DNA from: Advenella sp. S44
GTDB taxonomy: Bacteria; Pseudomonadota; Gammaproteobacteria; Burkholderiales; Burkholderiaceae_B
DNA: 44,262 nucleotides
NCBI RefSeq assembly: GCF_002810445.1
Contig: NZ_NEXS01000001.1
Coordinates: 795,837 to 840,098 of the forward strand
Direction: 5' to 3'
Shown here piece by piece: positions 1-7,109 of the stretch (position 1 is its first letter; each line of letters starts with the position of its first letter). The position numbers and the translations under genes were made by a program. Under the pieces are notes generated by a model. That model was not told where the DNA came from and made no database searches. It worked only from the letters and a program-made list of their open reading frames with translations.

Positions 1-807
1 TGCCGGCGTGTGCAACAGCGGGATGGCAAATGGGTAGAGCTGTCCGTTATTGATGAAGCGGCCTATGATATAGGCACCCTTGTTACGGAAAAATAGACTG
101 CGCAACACATGGATCTGGCAGTCGGGCGCAATGCGTGAGCCGCCGGTTTTGATGATTTCTTTTCGCAGCACGCTGACGGCGCGGCGGGCCAGCAGGCGGG
201 CGTCCGCCGGCAGGTCGTGATAAGGCAGGGCCAGTCCGAAATCAGCCACCAGGTCTATGACAGTCGACACGATACCGTGAGTATGCGGGTAGTAAACGCG
301 ATAGGAGCTGCCCTGGGCATCAATGTAATCAGTGGCAACGGCGGGGCGCACAAACAGAAAATCGTTGTGGAAATAGTCGCGATGCATGATGCGGCTGCAG
401 ACCGAATTGAAGAACGTCTCGGCACATTCCGGCTGGCTATGCTCCAGCAGCAGTTGGGTATAGGCCTGCTTGATATCCTGCCAGTATTGGCTTTGTGCTT
501 CGGTAAAAGAGCCGCCCAGCTTCGGATCCTGCATGGCCATGCAGGTCCTGGCCAGCAACTGGGTAATTTGACGAGTACATTCGCGCACCCGCGTGTCGTA
601 GTAATCGATCCGCTCGCGGTTGACGCGCTGCATGCCATGCCAGTCATGCGACTCGAACAGGGCTTTGGCGCGTTGCGCCACAAAGCGGAACAACGAGTAG
701 TGCCGATTGAACCCGGCCAGGATTTCTTCGGCCAGCGCAGCAGGTTCCGGCACTTGCGGATCGACTTGTCGGACTTGCTGGTGATCTGCGGTAAGCGGCA
801 TCGTCAT
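1..807 (-). CDS. aceK: Isocitrate dehydrogenase kinase/phosphatase, N-terminal part (cut by window edge)
   Basis: AceK reversibly phosphorylates isocitrate dehydrogenase in the cytoplasm and so sets the flux between the TCA cycle and the glyoxylate shunt. Reading the minus strand from 807 gives about 269 codons that stay open to base 1. The protein shows family stretches: a helix with LAEEILAGFNRHYSLFR near residues 25-40, DWHGMQR and RIDYYD soon after, then NSVCSRIMHRDYFHNDFLFV and RPAVATDYID, and near the window edge AYIIGRFINNG followed by PFAIPLLH. The family is usually about 570-600 residues, so roughly the first half is here and the kinase domain lies outside. The start is uncertain: ATG at 807 and ATG at 801 are in frame (MTMPLT) and neither has a good ribosome site. 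It follows liuA by 51 bases on the same strand and may be co-transcribed with it. Confidence 0.93.
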   Translation of the reverse strand, partial: MTMPLTADHQQVRQVDPQVPEPAALAEEILAGFNRHYSLFRFVAQRAKALFESHDWHGMQRVNRERIDYYDTRVRECTRQITQLLARTCMAMQDPKLGGSFTEAQSQYWQDIKQAYTQLLLEHSQPECAETFFNSVCSRIMHRDYFHNDFLFVRPAVATDYIDAQGSSYRVYYPHTHGIVSTVIDLVADFGLALPYHDLPADARLLARRAVSVLRKEIIKTGGSRIAPDCQIHVLRSLFFRNKGAYIIGRFINNGQLYPFAIPLLHTPA

Positions 808-858
808 ATGTCTTGTGTCTTGCGGCAAATGGCTCGGTTCGCCAACCGGGCCGAAACG

Positions 859-2037
859 TTATTGTGTTTCGTTGAACAATTCGCGCCCAATGAGCATGCG
901 GCGGATTTCGCTGGTGCCGGCACCAATCTCATATAGTTTGGCATCGCGCCACAGGCGCCCGGTCGGGTATTCATTGATGTAACCGTTGCCGCCCAGAATC
1001 TGGATACCTTCGCCTGCCATCCAGGTGGCTTTTTCCGCGCAATACAGGATGACGGCGGCGCAGTCTTTGCGCACCTCGCGCACGTGGCCGGTGCCGAGCC
1101 GATCCAGATGCTTGCCCACGGTATAGCAAAATGCCCGGCTGGCCTGCAGCGTGGTGTACAGATCGGCCATTTTTCCCTGGATAAGCTGGAACTGGCCGAT
1201 AGACTGGCCAAATTGCTTGCGGTCATGCACATAGGGCACGGTAATGTCCATGACGGCCTGCATGATGCCCAGCGGGCCGCCGGCCAGCACGGCGCGCTCG
1301 TAATCGAGCCCGCTCATCAGCACCTTGACGCCACCATTGAGCTGCCCCAGGATATTTTCTTCCGGCACTTCGCAGTTCTCAAATACCAGCTCGCCGGTAT
1401 GGCTGCCACGCATGCCAAGTTTGTCCAGCTTTTGTGCGACGGAAAACCCCTTGAAGTCTTTTTCAATAATGAAAGCGGTAATGCCCTTGGCGTTGGCTTG
1501 CGGGTCGGTTTTGGCGTAGACGACCAAGGTATCGGCGTCGGGGCCATTGGTGATCCACATTTTGGTGCCATTGAGCACATAGCGGTCGCCTTTTTTCTCG
1601 GCGCGCAATTTCATGCTGACTACATCGGAACCGGCGCCGGGCTCGCTCATGGCCAGCGCACCGATATGCTCGCCGCTTATAAGCTTGGGCAAGTATTTTT
1701 TCTTTTGCGCTTCGGTGCCGTTGCGATGCAACTGATTGACGCACAGGTTGGAGTGGGCGCCGTAAGACAGGGCCACCGAGGCACTGGCGCGCGAGAGTTC
1801 TTCCATGACTATCATGTGGGCCAGATACCCAAGATTGGCGCCACCATATTCTTCACTGACTGTCATGCCAAGGACACCCAGATCGCCGAATTTTTTCCAC
1901 AGATCCATGGGAAACTGGTCATCGCGGTCCAGCTGGGCTGCACGCGGAGCTATCTCTGCCTTGGCAAAATCTGCTACGGCATCGCGCAGCATGTCCAGAT
2001 CTTGGCCCAAGTCAAAATTCAAACCGGGAAGCGTCAT
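859..2037 (-). CDS. liuA: Isovaleryl-CoA dehydrogenase
   Basis: FAD-dependent acyl-CoA dehydrogenase that oxidises isovaleryl-CoA to 3-methylcrotonyl-CoA in leucine breakdown; electrons pass to electron-transfer flavoprotein. The 392-residue length is normal for the family. Visible landmarks are MSEPGAGSD (about 130-138), [11 protein letters not shown] (159-169), the region [15 protein letters not shown] (243-257) and [13 protein letters not shown] near the C-terminus. The glutamate in DYER (residue 247) is where isovaleryl-CoA dehydrogenases carry the catalytic base, unlike medium- and short-chain enzymes, which supports this specific assignment. The ATG is preceded by GGAGATC. The adjacent liuR gene and a LiuR-type palindrome upstream agree. 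No carboxylase genes (liuB/liuD) are present in the window, so the rest of the pathway must be encoded elsewhere. Confidence 0.9.
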   Translation of the reverse strand: MTLPGLNFDLGQDLDMLRDAVADFAKAEIAPRAAQLDRDDQFPMDLWKKFGDLGVLGMTVSEEYGGANLGYLAHMIVMEELSRASASVALSYGAHSNLCVNQLHRNGTEAQKKKYLPKLISGEHIGALAMSEPGAGSDVVSMKLRAEKKGDRYVLNGTKMWITNGPDADTLVVYAKTDPQANAKGITAFIIEKDFKGFSVAQKLDKLGMRGSHTGELVFENCEVPEENILGQLNGGVKVLMSGLDYERAVLAGGPLGIMQAVMDITVPYVHDRKQFGQSIGQFQLIQGKMADLYTTLQASRAFCYTVGKHLDRLGTGHVREVRKDCAAVILYCAEKATWMAGEGIQILGGNGYINEYPTGRLWRDAKLYEIGAGTSEIRRMLIGRELFNETQ

Positions 2038-2214
2038 GAAAGATCTCCGTCGAGGTGGTGCGTAAGTGAGTGAGGGTCTGAGTGGAACTCACCAACAACT
2101 ATAAGTTTACGTGAACCGGATCGCGGCTTGATGACCGAAGGGTGCAAACAAGGGTAATCGCCAGTGTGGAAATTGCGATTGCTCGCATTTCTCCCGGGTC
2201 CGGGACTGGCGCTT

Positions 2215-2244
2215 AATATATCATTACGTTTACGTAAACGTCAA
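2215..2244 (-). promoter_or_regulatory. liuA promoter with LiuR operator in the spacer
   Basis: Reading the minus strand there is a -35 TTGACG (2244-2239), an 18-base spacer and a -10 TATATT (2220-2215). The perfect 16-bp palindrome ACGTTTACGTAAACGT (2226-2241) sits over the spacer and the edge of the -35 box. A long spacer occupied by a palindrome is the classic MerR-family layout, and the sequence resembles the published LiuR motif as I remember it. A weaker half-site, GTTTACGTGAAC, lies at 2105-2116 in the long (about 170 base) leader of liuA. The remainder of 2038-2411 holds no gene; 2285-2360 is low-complexity GT/CG-rich DNA with a loose six-base rhythm. Confidence 0.7.
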
Positions 2245-2411
2245 TAATGATTGGCTCAGGAAAAACCCGTACGCGGAAAATGACATTGGGTGTGGGTCGT
2301 GGAGCCAGCGTCCGTGCCTGGATCCGTGTCGGTGTGTGCGTGCCGGTGTCCGTGTCGCCAGGCGAGCGCGTGACGCTTATTGGGTTTGCATGAACCTGGG
2401 GCTGGGACAAT

Positions 2412-2810
2412 TTATCCTGATGTCGCCGTGTCGCCCACTTCGCTTAGCAGTTTCAGGCAGTTTTTTTCCTGTTCATCGATTTCAGCCAGGGTCTGGTCCA
2501 GGTCCTGCTTTTGCTGCATGAGTTGCTGCTTGTGCCGGGTCAGAATTGCCAGGTAACTTTGCAATTGCGGCTGGGTGCTGCCAGGCCCTTCGTACATGCC
2601 GATAAGCGAGCAGATCTCGGATAGTTGCAGCCCTAGTCTTTTACCACGCAATGCCAGTTTGAGGCGTGTGCGATCCCGATGCGTATAGATCCGCTTTTGC
2701 CCGTCGCGGGTCGGATTGACGATGCGGTGATCTTCGTAGAAACGAAGCGTGCGCGGCGTGATATTGAATTCTTCCGCAAGTTCGGAAATAGACCAGGTGC
2801 GTGGGTTCAT
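2412..2810 (-). CDS. liuR: MerR-family regulator of leucine/isovalerate catabolism (LiuR-like)
   Basis: Transcription factor of 132 residues. The N-terminal winged helix-turn-helix begins TWSISELAEEFNITPRTLRF followed by YEDHRIVNP, a typical MerR recognition region, and the C-terminal part (about 85-125) is a long heptad-like helix suited to dimerisation (LTRHKQQLMQQKQDLDQTLA). There are no cysteines in metal-sensing positions, as expected for LiuR rather than a metal sensor. It stands between its likely targets: liuA on one side and a divergent hydrolase gene on the other. The intergenic palindrome at 2849-2866 could serve both divergent genes, giving autoregulation. The ribosome site is weak (TTTGGCCCC before ATG). 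The LiuR assignment rests on family resemblance plus the operator sequences and neighbours. Confidence 0.85.
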   Translation of the reverse strand: MNPRTWSISELAEEFNITPRTLRFYEDHRIVNPTRDGQKRIYTHRDRTRLKLALRGKRLGLQLSEICSLIGMYEGPGSTQPQLQSYLAILTRHKQQLMQQKQDLDQTLAEIDEQEKNCLKLLSEVGDTATSG

Positions 2811-2842
2811 GGGGCCAAAGCAGTCCGCAAGAGGATTCGGAC

Positions 2843-2872
2843 TTGCATGTTTACGTTAACGTAAACTATGAT
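2843..2872 (+). promoter_or_regulatory. Promoter of the MBL-fold hydrolase with an 18-bp LiuR-type palindrome as its spacer
   Basis: A -35 TTGCAT (2843-2848) and a -10 TATGAT (2867-2872) are separated by exactly 18 bases, which are the perfect palindrome GTTTACGTTAACGTAAAC (2849-2866). MerR-type regulators bind such over-long spacers and twist the DNA to align the two boxes. The expected transcript start is about 2879, 33 bases before the start codon at 2912. The same palindrome lies 38 bases before the liuR start codon on the other strand. Confidence 0.75.
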
Positions 2873-2911
2873 CTATGAATTAAAACTAATTGTCAATGAG
2901 GAGAGGTACGC

Positions 2912-3979
2912 ATGAATGAGCTGGAAGCAAGACTGGATTATCCCTTCGGTGAACAGTTGCCGCAACCGGGCGAGGCCCAGGAAATTGCGCCTGGCATCAA
3001 GTGGATTCGCATGCCCCTGCCTTTTGCGCTGGATCATATCAACCTGTGGCTGCTCAGGGACGAAGTGGATGGGCGCCAGGGCTGGACGGTGGTCGATACC
3101 GGAATTGCCAAACCGGAAGTCAAGGCGCTGTGGGAAACGATTTTCGACAATGCGCTCGAAGGCCTGCCCGTCTTGCGGCTGGTTGTCACGCACATGCATC
3201 CGGATCATACGGGCCTGGCAGCGTGGATTTGCGAGCGCTGGAATGCGCCGCTGCATATGAGCATGACCGATTTCTACGTTGCATCGCTGTGGTCGTCGCG
3301 ATCGGCTGGCGGAGCCGGCACCGGTGGCGATGTGGCGGTTGCGCACTTTGCGCGTCACGGTCTGACAGATGCGGATGCGCAGGAGCAGATCCGCCAACGG
3401 GCCAGCTACTATCCGTCATTGGTTGAAGGCATGCCGCGGCGTTTCGTGCGGATGCTGGGTGGCGAGCGCCTGCGCATCGGCGACCGCCAGTGGGAATTCA
3501 TTGCTGGCTACGGTCACGCGCCGGAACATATCAGCCTGTCCTGTCCGCAAATCAAGATACTGATTTCAGGTGACATGGTATTGCCGCGCATTTCCACCAA
3601 TGTGAGTGTCTTCGATCATGAGCCCGACGCCGATCCGTTAAAGCTGTATCTGCAGTCGCTGGCTAGCTACGAACCGCTGGACGCGGACACGCTGGTGCTG
3701 CCTTCGCATGGCAGACCCTTCAAGGGATTGCACGAGCGGTTGCGTCAGCAGCACGCGCATCATGCCGAACGCCTTAGCGAAGTGTTGCAGTGGTGTAGTG
3801 AAAAGCCGATGTCGGCGTCTGATGTGGTGCCACTGATGTTCAAACGCAAGCTGGATTTGCATCAGATGACATTTGCCATGGGGGAAGCCCTCGCACATTT
3901 GCACACGCTGTACCATGAGGGCAAGCTGACTCGCAAGGAGGATGACAAGGGCGTGTTGCGATTCTCCGCAGCGTCCTAA
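2912..3979 (+). CDS. Metallo-beta-lactamase-fold hydrolase, LACTB2/glyoxalase II-like
   Basis: A 355-residue hydrolase of the metallo-beta-lactamase fold. The metal-binding signature THMHPDHTG is at residues 93-101; later ligands are probably the Asp of ISGDMV and the His of LPSHGRPF. The C-terminal 70 residues (EVLQWCSEKPMSASDVVPLM onward) look like the winged-helix extension found in the LACTB2 branch. The start is fixed by a strong AGGAGAGG. Substrate is unknown; relatives hydrolyse thioesters, nucleic acids or lactones. Its promoter carries the same palindrome class as the liuA promoter, so it is probably a LiuR target and may act on a CoA thioester of branched-chain or terpenoid acid breakdown. 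That role is inference from the operator only. Confidence 0.8.
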   Translation: MNELEARLDYPFGEQLPQPGEAQEIAPGIKWIRMPLPFALDHINLWLLRDEVDGRQGWTVVDTGIAKPEVKALWETIFDNALEGLPVLRLVVTHMHPDHTGLAAWICERWNAPLHMSMTDFYVASLWSSRSAGGAGTGGDVAVAHFARHGLTDADAQEQIRQRASYYPSLVEGMPRRFVRMLGGERLRIGDRQWEFIAGYGHAPEHISLSCPQIKILISGDMVLPRISTNVSVFDHEPDADPLKLYLQSLASYEPLDADTLVLPSHGRPFKGLHERLRQQHAHHAERLSEVLQWCSEKPMSASDVVPLMFKRKLDLHQMTFAMGEALAHLHTLYHEGKLTRKEDDKGVLRFSAAS

Positions 3980-4097
3980 TTTCGTACTTTCGGGCTGCCG
4001 GTCTGGCGCGATGTCGTGGTGCAAGTTACGCATCCTGCGCGCCCTTGAATTTCCGACACGCCTTTCGTTTTTTCCATCTTCTATTGCCGCTCAAAAC

Positions 4098-4126
4098 TTG
4101 TCCAGGCGGTGGAATAATGGTATATT
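4098..4126 (+). promoter_or_regulatory. Probable sigma-70 promoter for the catabolic series from 4224
   Basis: TTGTCC (4098-4103), a 17-base spacer and TATATT (4121-4126). It would start transcription near 4133, giving a leader of about 90 bases before the flavin reductase gene. It is the best promoter-like match in the 244-base gap after the hydrolase gene. Confidence 0.5.
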
Positions 4127-4223
4127 TAAAAGGTCATAAGTATGGCTTTTTCGCCTTTACTCACGGAAAATGCGCCCTGGAAAGCAGGCAAGGCCATAAC
4201 ACGGACACTGACGGAGACAATTT

Positions 4224-4847
4224 ATGTATTTCGATATGCAGGCACTGGAAGGAAAGAGTACCTACAAACTGATGGGCAGTGTCGTGATGCCACGCCCGAT
4301 TGCCTGGGTGGTTACTCAGTCCGAAGACGGCGCCTACAACGCTGCGCCGTTTTCCTTTTTTAATGTGCTCTCGGGCGACCCGCCCGTGGTGGCGCTTGGC
4401 ATCGGCCACCATGGTGATGAAAAGAAAGACAGTCTGCGCAATATTGAACGCACCGGCGAGTTTGTCATCAACCTCGTGCCGGCATCACTGATGGACGCCA
4501 TGAATATTACCGCGACTGAATACCCCTATGATGTTGACGAATTGCGCGAAGCCGGACTTGCCACGCTGCCTTCGGAAAAGGTAAAGCCGGGCCGGATTGC
4601 GGCCAGCCCTGTCGCGCTGGAGTGCCGGCTGTGGAAAGAAATTGATGTCGATAGCAAGCGCATTATTCTGCTTGCTCGCGTCGAAGGCCTGCACGTGGAC
4701 GATGCCGCCGTGATCGATGCAGAAAAATGCTACATCGACGGCAACAAATTGGATCTGGTCGGACGCATGCACGGCGCCGGCTGGTATTCGCATACGCGCC
4801 AGTCCTTCAAGCTGCCGCGTATTCCCTATAAACCGAAAGCGTCATAA
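4224..4847 (+). CDS. Flavin reductase-like FMN-binding split-barrel protein
   Basis: A 207-residue protein of the DIM6/NTAB flavin reductase family. It begins with MYFDMQALEGKSTYKLMGSV, then MPRPIAWVVT, and contains AAPFSFFNVLSGDPP and FVINLVP, the usual FMN-contact segments of the split barrel. Members supply reduced flavin to monooxygenases or act directly as NAD(P)H:flavin oxidoreductases in the cytoplasm. No partner oxygenase is seen in the window. ACGGAG lies eight bases before the ATG. It is the first gene of a tightly spaced plus-strand run (45 bases to the GST gene). Confidence 0.85.
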   Translation: MYFDMQALEGKSTYKLMGSVVMPRPIAWVVTQSEDGAYNAAPFSFFNVLSGDPPVVALGIGHHGDEKKDSLRNIERTGEFVINLVPASLMDAMNITATEYPYDVDELREAGLATLPSEKVKPGRIAASPVALECRLWKEIDVDSKRIILLARVEGLHVDDAAVIDAEKCYIDGNKLDLVGRMHGAGWYSHTRQSFKLPRIPYKPKAS

Positions 4848-4895
4848 GCATCTGCGACGCGCTTGATATTCGAAACTTAACTACCCAGAGGCATG

Positions 4896-5522
4896 ATGAA
4901 ACTGCATTGGTCACCCCGTTCGCCGTTCGTGCGAAAAGTCATGATCGTTCTTCACGAAACCGGCCAGACCGACTCGGTCGAACTTGTTCGCACGCCGGTT
5001 GCCATGGCAGAGCCGAACCTGACATTGCTGCCGGACAATCCGCTGATCAAGTTGCCGACTCTGGTGCTTGACGATGGCTATAGCCTGTTCGACTCGCGCG
5101 TCATTTGCGAGTATCTGGCCGGGCGCTCGGGGCAGCAGGGGGCAGCACTGTTTCCTGACGACCCGCAAAAGCGCATTCGTGTACTGCGCCAGCAGGCGCT
5201 AGGCGATGGCTTCATGGATGCCTTGCTGCTGTTTCGTCAGGAGCGCAACAAGGCGGCAGAAAAACAGACCGAAGCCTGGTTAAGCGCGTTTGCGCTCAAA
5301 ACCGAAGCGACGCTTAACTTCTTGCAGGAAAACAAGGCCGACATTGAGCAAGCCGGGTTTGATATGGGTGCCATTACCATCGGCTGCGCGTTGTCTTATC
5401 TTGACTACCGATTTGCCGATCTGGGCTGGCGCCAGCGTGCGCCCGATCTGGCGCGCTGGCACGCCGATGTATTCATGCGCCGTCCCTCTGTTGTCGCCAC
5501 TGAACCGGCAGAAACGCCCTGA
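4896..5522 (+). CDS. Glutathione S-transferase family protein
   Basis: A 208-residue protein with a thioredoxin-like N-terminal domain (LHWSPRSPFVRKVMIVLHE; PLIKLPTLVLDDG with the cis-proline; SLFDSRVICEYL binding the gamma-glutamyl group) and an all-helical C-terminal domain. Two adjacent ATG codons exist; the second (4896) is better placed behind AGAGG. In catabolic clusters such proteins serve as isomerases, thiol transferases or ether-cleaving enzymes; the substrate here cannot be told from sequence. It sits between the flavin reductase and carboxymuconolactone-decarboxylase-like genes and is probably part of the same transcript. Confidence 0.85.
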   Translation: MKLHWSPRSPFVRKVMIVLHETGQTDSVELVRTPVAMAEPNLTLLPDNPLIKLPTLVLDDGYSLFDSRVICEYLAGRSGQQGAALFPDDPQKRIRVLRQQALGDGFMDALLLFRQERNKAAEKQTEAWLSAFALKTEATLNFLQENKADIEQAGFDMGAITIGCALSYLDYRFADLGWRQRAPDLARWHADVFMRRPSVVATEPAETP

Positions 5523-5586
5523 TCGGTGTCAGACTTAGCATTTTTATTTATCCCAAGCCACTACTGCAATAATTCCAGGAAAATCT

Positions 5587-6204
5587 ATGAGTCGTATCCC
5601 GTTTCCCACCGTCGAGACCATGAACGAGGCCCAGCGTGCTGTTTATGACGATATTGTCAGTGGCCCGCGCGGCCGGCTGGTCGGTCCCTTGCGCGCGGTG
5701 CTGCATAACCCGGAGCTGGCGCAGCGCTGGCAGAAACTGGGTGAAATGCTGCGCTTCGGTACCAGTTTGCCGCCGCGCCTGAACGAATTGGCGATTCTGG
5801 TCACGGCGCGCCACTGGAACAGCCAGATCGAATGGTTCATCCACGAGCAGGCGGCGCTATCTGCGGGTCTGCCTCAAGCCATTGCAGATGAAATCAAAAA
5901 CTGCGAAGCCCCGGGTTTTACCGATCCGCAGGATGCCGCCGTCTATGAGTTTGCCCGGCAGTTGCTGGCGCATGGTACCGTTGCTCCGCCCGTCTATGAG
6001 CGCATTCGCAGCTGGTTCGATGTGACTGGTGTGGTCGAGCTGACCGCCGTCGTGGGTTATTACACCATGGTGTCCATGACGCTCAATGCCCACGAAATTC
6101 CATTGCCCGATGGCGCGGCGAACCCGCTGGTGCCACCACAGCGCGACGGCATGCAGGCCGTCAGTAAGCTGGCGGCAATCTCTCTGGAGGGCATCACGGC
6201 GTGA
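5587..6204 (+). CDS. Carboxymuconolactone decarboxylase / AhpD-like family protein
   Basis: A 205-residue, mostly helical protein of the CMD/AhpD superfamily. The core is LPPRLNELAILVTARHW followed by NSQIEWFIHEQAALSAGLP (about residues 60-97), where family members with peroxidase activity carry a CxxC motif. That motif is absent, so a thiol-disulfide reductase role is unlikely; a decarboxylase, lactonase or isomerase-like role, or a structural role, is possible. AGGA precedes the ATG by seven bases. It overlaps the next gene by four bases (GTGA), which implies translational coupling with the amidohydrolase. Confidence 0.82.
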   Translation: MSRIPFPTVETMNEAQRAVYDDIVSGPRGRLVGPLRAVLHNPELAQRWQKLGEMLRFGTSLPPRLNELAILVTARHWNSQIEWFIHEQAALSAGLPQAIADEIKNCEAPGFTDPQDAAVYEFARQLLAHGTVAPPVYERIRSWFDVTGVVELTAVVGYYTMVSMTLNAHEIPLPDGAANPLVPPQRDGMQAVSKLAAISLEGITA

Positions 6205-7109
6205 CCGAAAATTACATTCCCGATAGCGTGGAAATGCCGCGCATGCCCACCGCGCCCGCAGTCACTTTGCCTGATGGCAGTTGTGATACCCATTGTCATG
6301 TCTTCGGACCCTATAGCACTTTTCCCTTGCATTTGCGTTCGACCTACGCACCGCCGGATGCGCCTGCCGCGCGTTACCTGAGCATGCTCGATACCGTCGG
6401 CATGCAGCGCGGCGTGCTGGTTCAGCCGGCGCCTTACGGCACCGATGTATCGGCGATCATGGATGCGATTGCACAGCGTCCCGAAACATTGCGCGGCATT
6501 GGCGTGGCAACCCCGGACACAGACGCACAACAGTTAATGCAATGGCGCGCCGCCGGCATTTGTGGTTTGCGCTTTATTGAAGCACGCGACCCGCAAGGCA
6601 ATTTGTTTCCGGGCAGCGTCGGTTTTGACAGCATCGAAATCCTGGCGCCCGCTATGCGGGCAGCGGGCATGCACGTCCAGATGTGGGGCCCGTATGATCG
6701 TTATAAGCCGTGGCTGGAGCGGGTGACAGACCTGGGGCTGCCAGTAGTGATTGATCATATGGCCAGTGTTGTGCTCGACCGAGGCATGCAGGATCCGCTG
6801 TTCCAACTGGTGTGCCGACTGCTGCGTGAAAACCGGTTGTGGATCAAGCTGTCGGTATGCCGAGTATCGACGCAGGCGCCTGACTACACCGATGTTCGTC
6901 CCTTCCATGATGCATTACTTGAGGCCAACGTCAATCGCGTCTTGTGGGGATCGGACTGGCCGTATGTCCGCATGGGCGAGCGTGCCCCCGACGTCGGTCG
7001 ACTGATTGACCTGGCATGGGATTGGTTCGGCAACGATACGGTCCGCCAGCAGATATGGGTAGACAACCCATCGACACTCTATGAATTCGTTGAAGGAGCA
7101 GAACAGTAA
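6201..7109 (+). CDS. Amidohydrolase of the 2-pyrone-4,6-dicarboxylate hydrolase (LigI-like, COG3618) family
   Basis: A 302-residue TIM-barrel metal hydrolase. The first metal motif is DTHCHVFGP (about residues 29-37), with IDHMAS near 184 and the C-terminal WGSDWPYV carrying the catalytic aspartate. This set is typical of the COG3618/LigI group, which opens lactone or pyrone rings in aromatic acid catabolism. The start is GTG at 6201 inside the previous gene's stop (GTGA overlap). The gene stops immediately before the start of the fused acyl-CoA dehydrogenase. True substrate unknown; other COG3618 members act on sugar lactones. Ring-opening of a lactone intermediate is the simplest reading in this catabolic context. 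Confidence 0.83.
   Translation: MTENYIPDSVEMPRMPTAPAVTLPDGSCDTHCHVFGPYSTFPLHLRSTYAPPDAPAARYLSMLDTVGMQRGVLVQPAPYGTDVSAIMDAIAQRPETLRGIGVATPDTDAQQLMQWRAAGICGLRFIEARDPQGNLFPGSVGFDSIEILAPAMRAAGMHVQMWGPYDRYKPWLERVTDLGLPVVIDHMASVVLDRGMQDPLFQLVCRLLRENRLWIKLSVCRVSTQAPDYTDVRPFHDALLEANVNRVLWGSDWPYVRMGERAPDVGRLIDLAWDWFGNDTVRQQIWVDNPSTLYEFVEGAEQ

Noticed and set aside
217-936. Long plus-strand open frame of 239 codons
   Set aside because: It lies antisense to aceK and liuA, whose minus-strand products have clear family motifs; the frame is open because of GC-biased codon positions.
2213-2410. 65-codon minus-strand frame between liuR and liuA
   Set aside because: Overlaps the liuA promoter and low-complexity DNA; two-residue rhythm (DTDTGTHT) reflects the six-base repeat.
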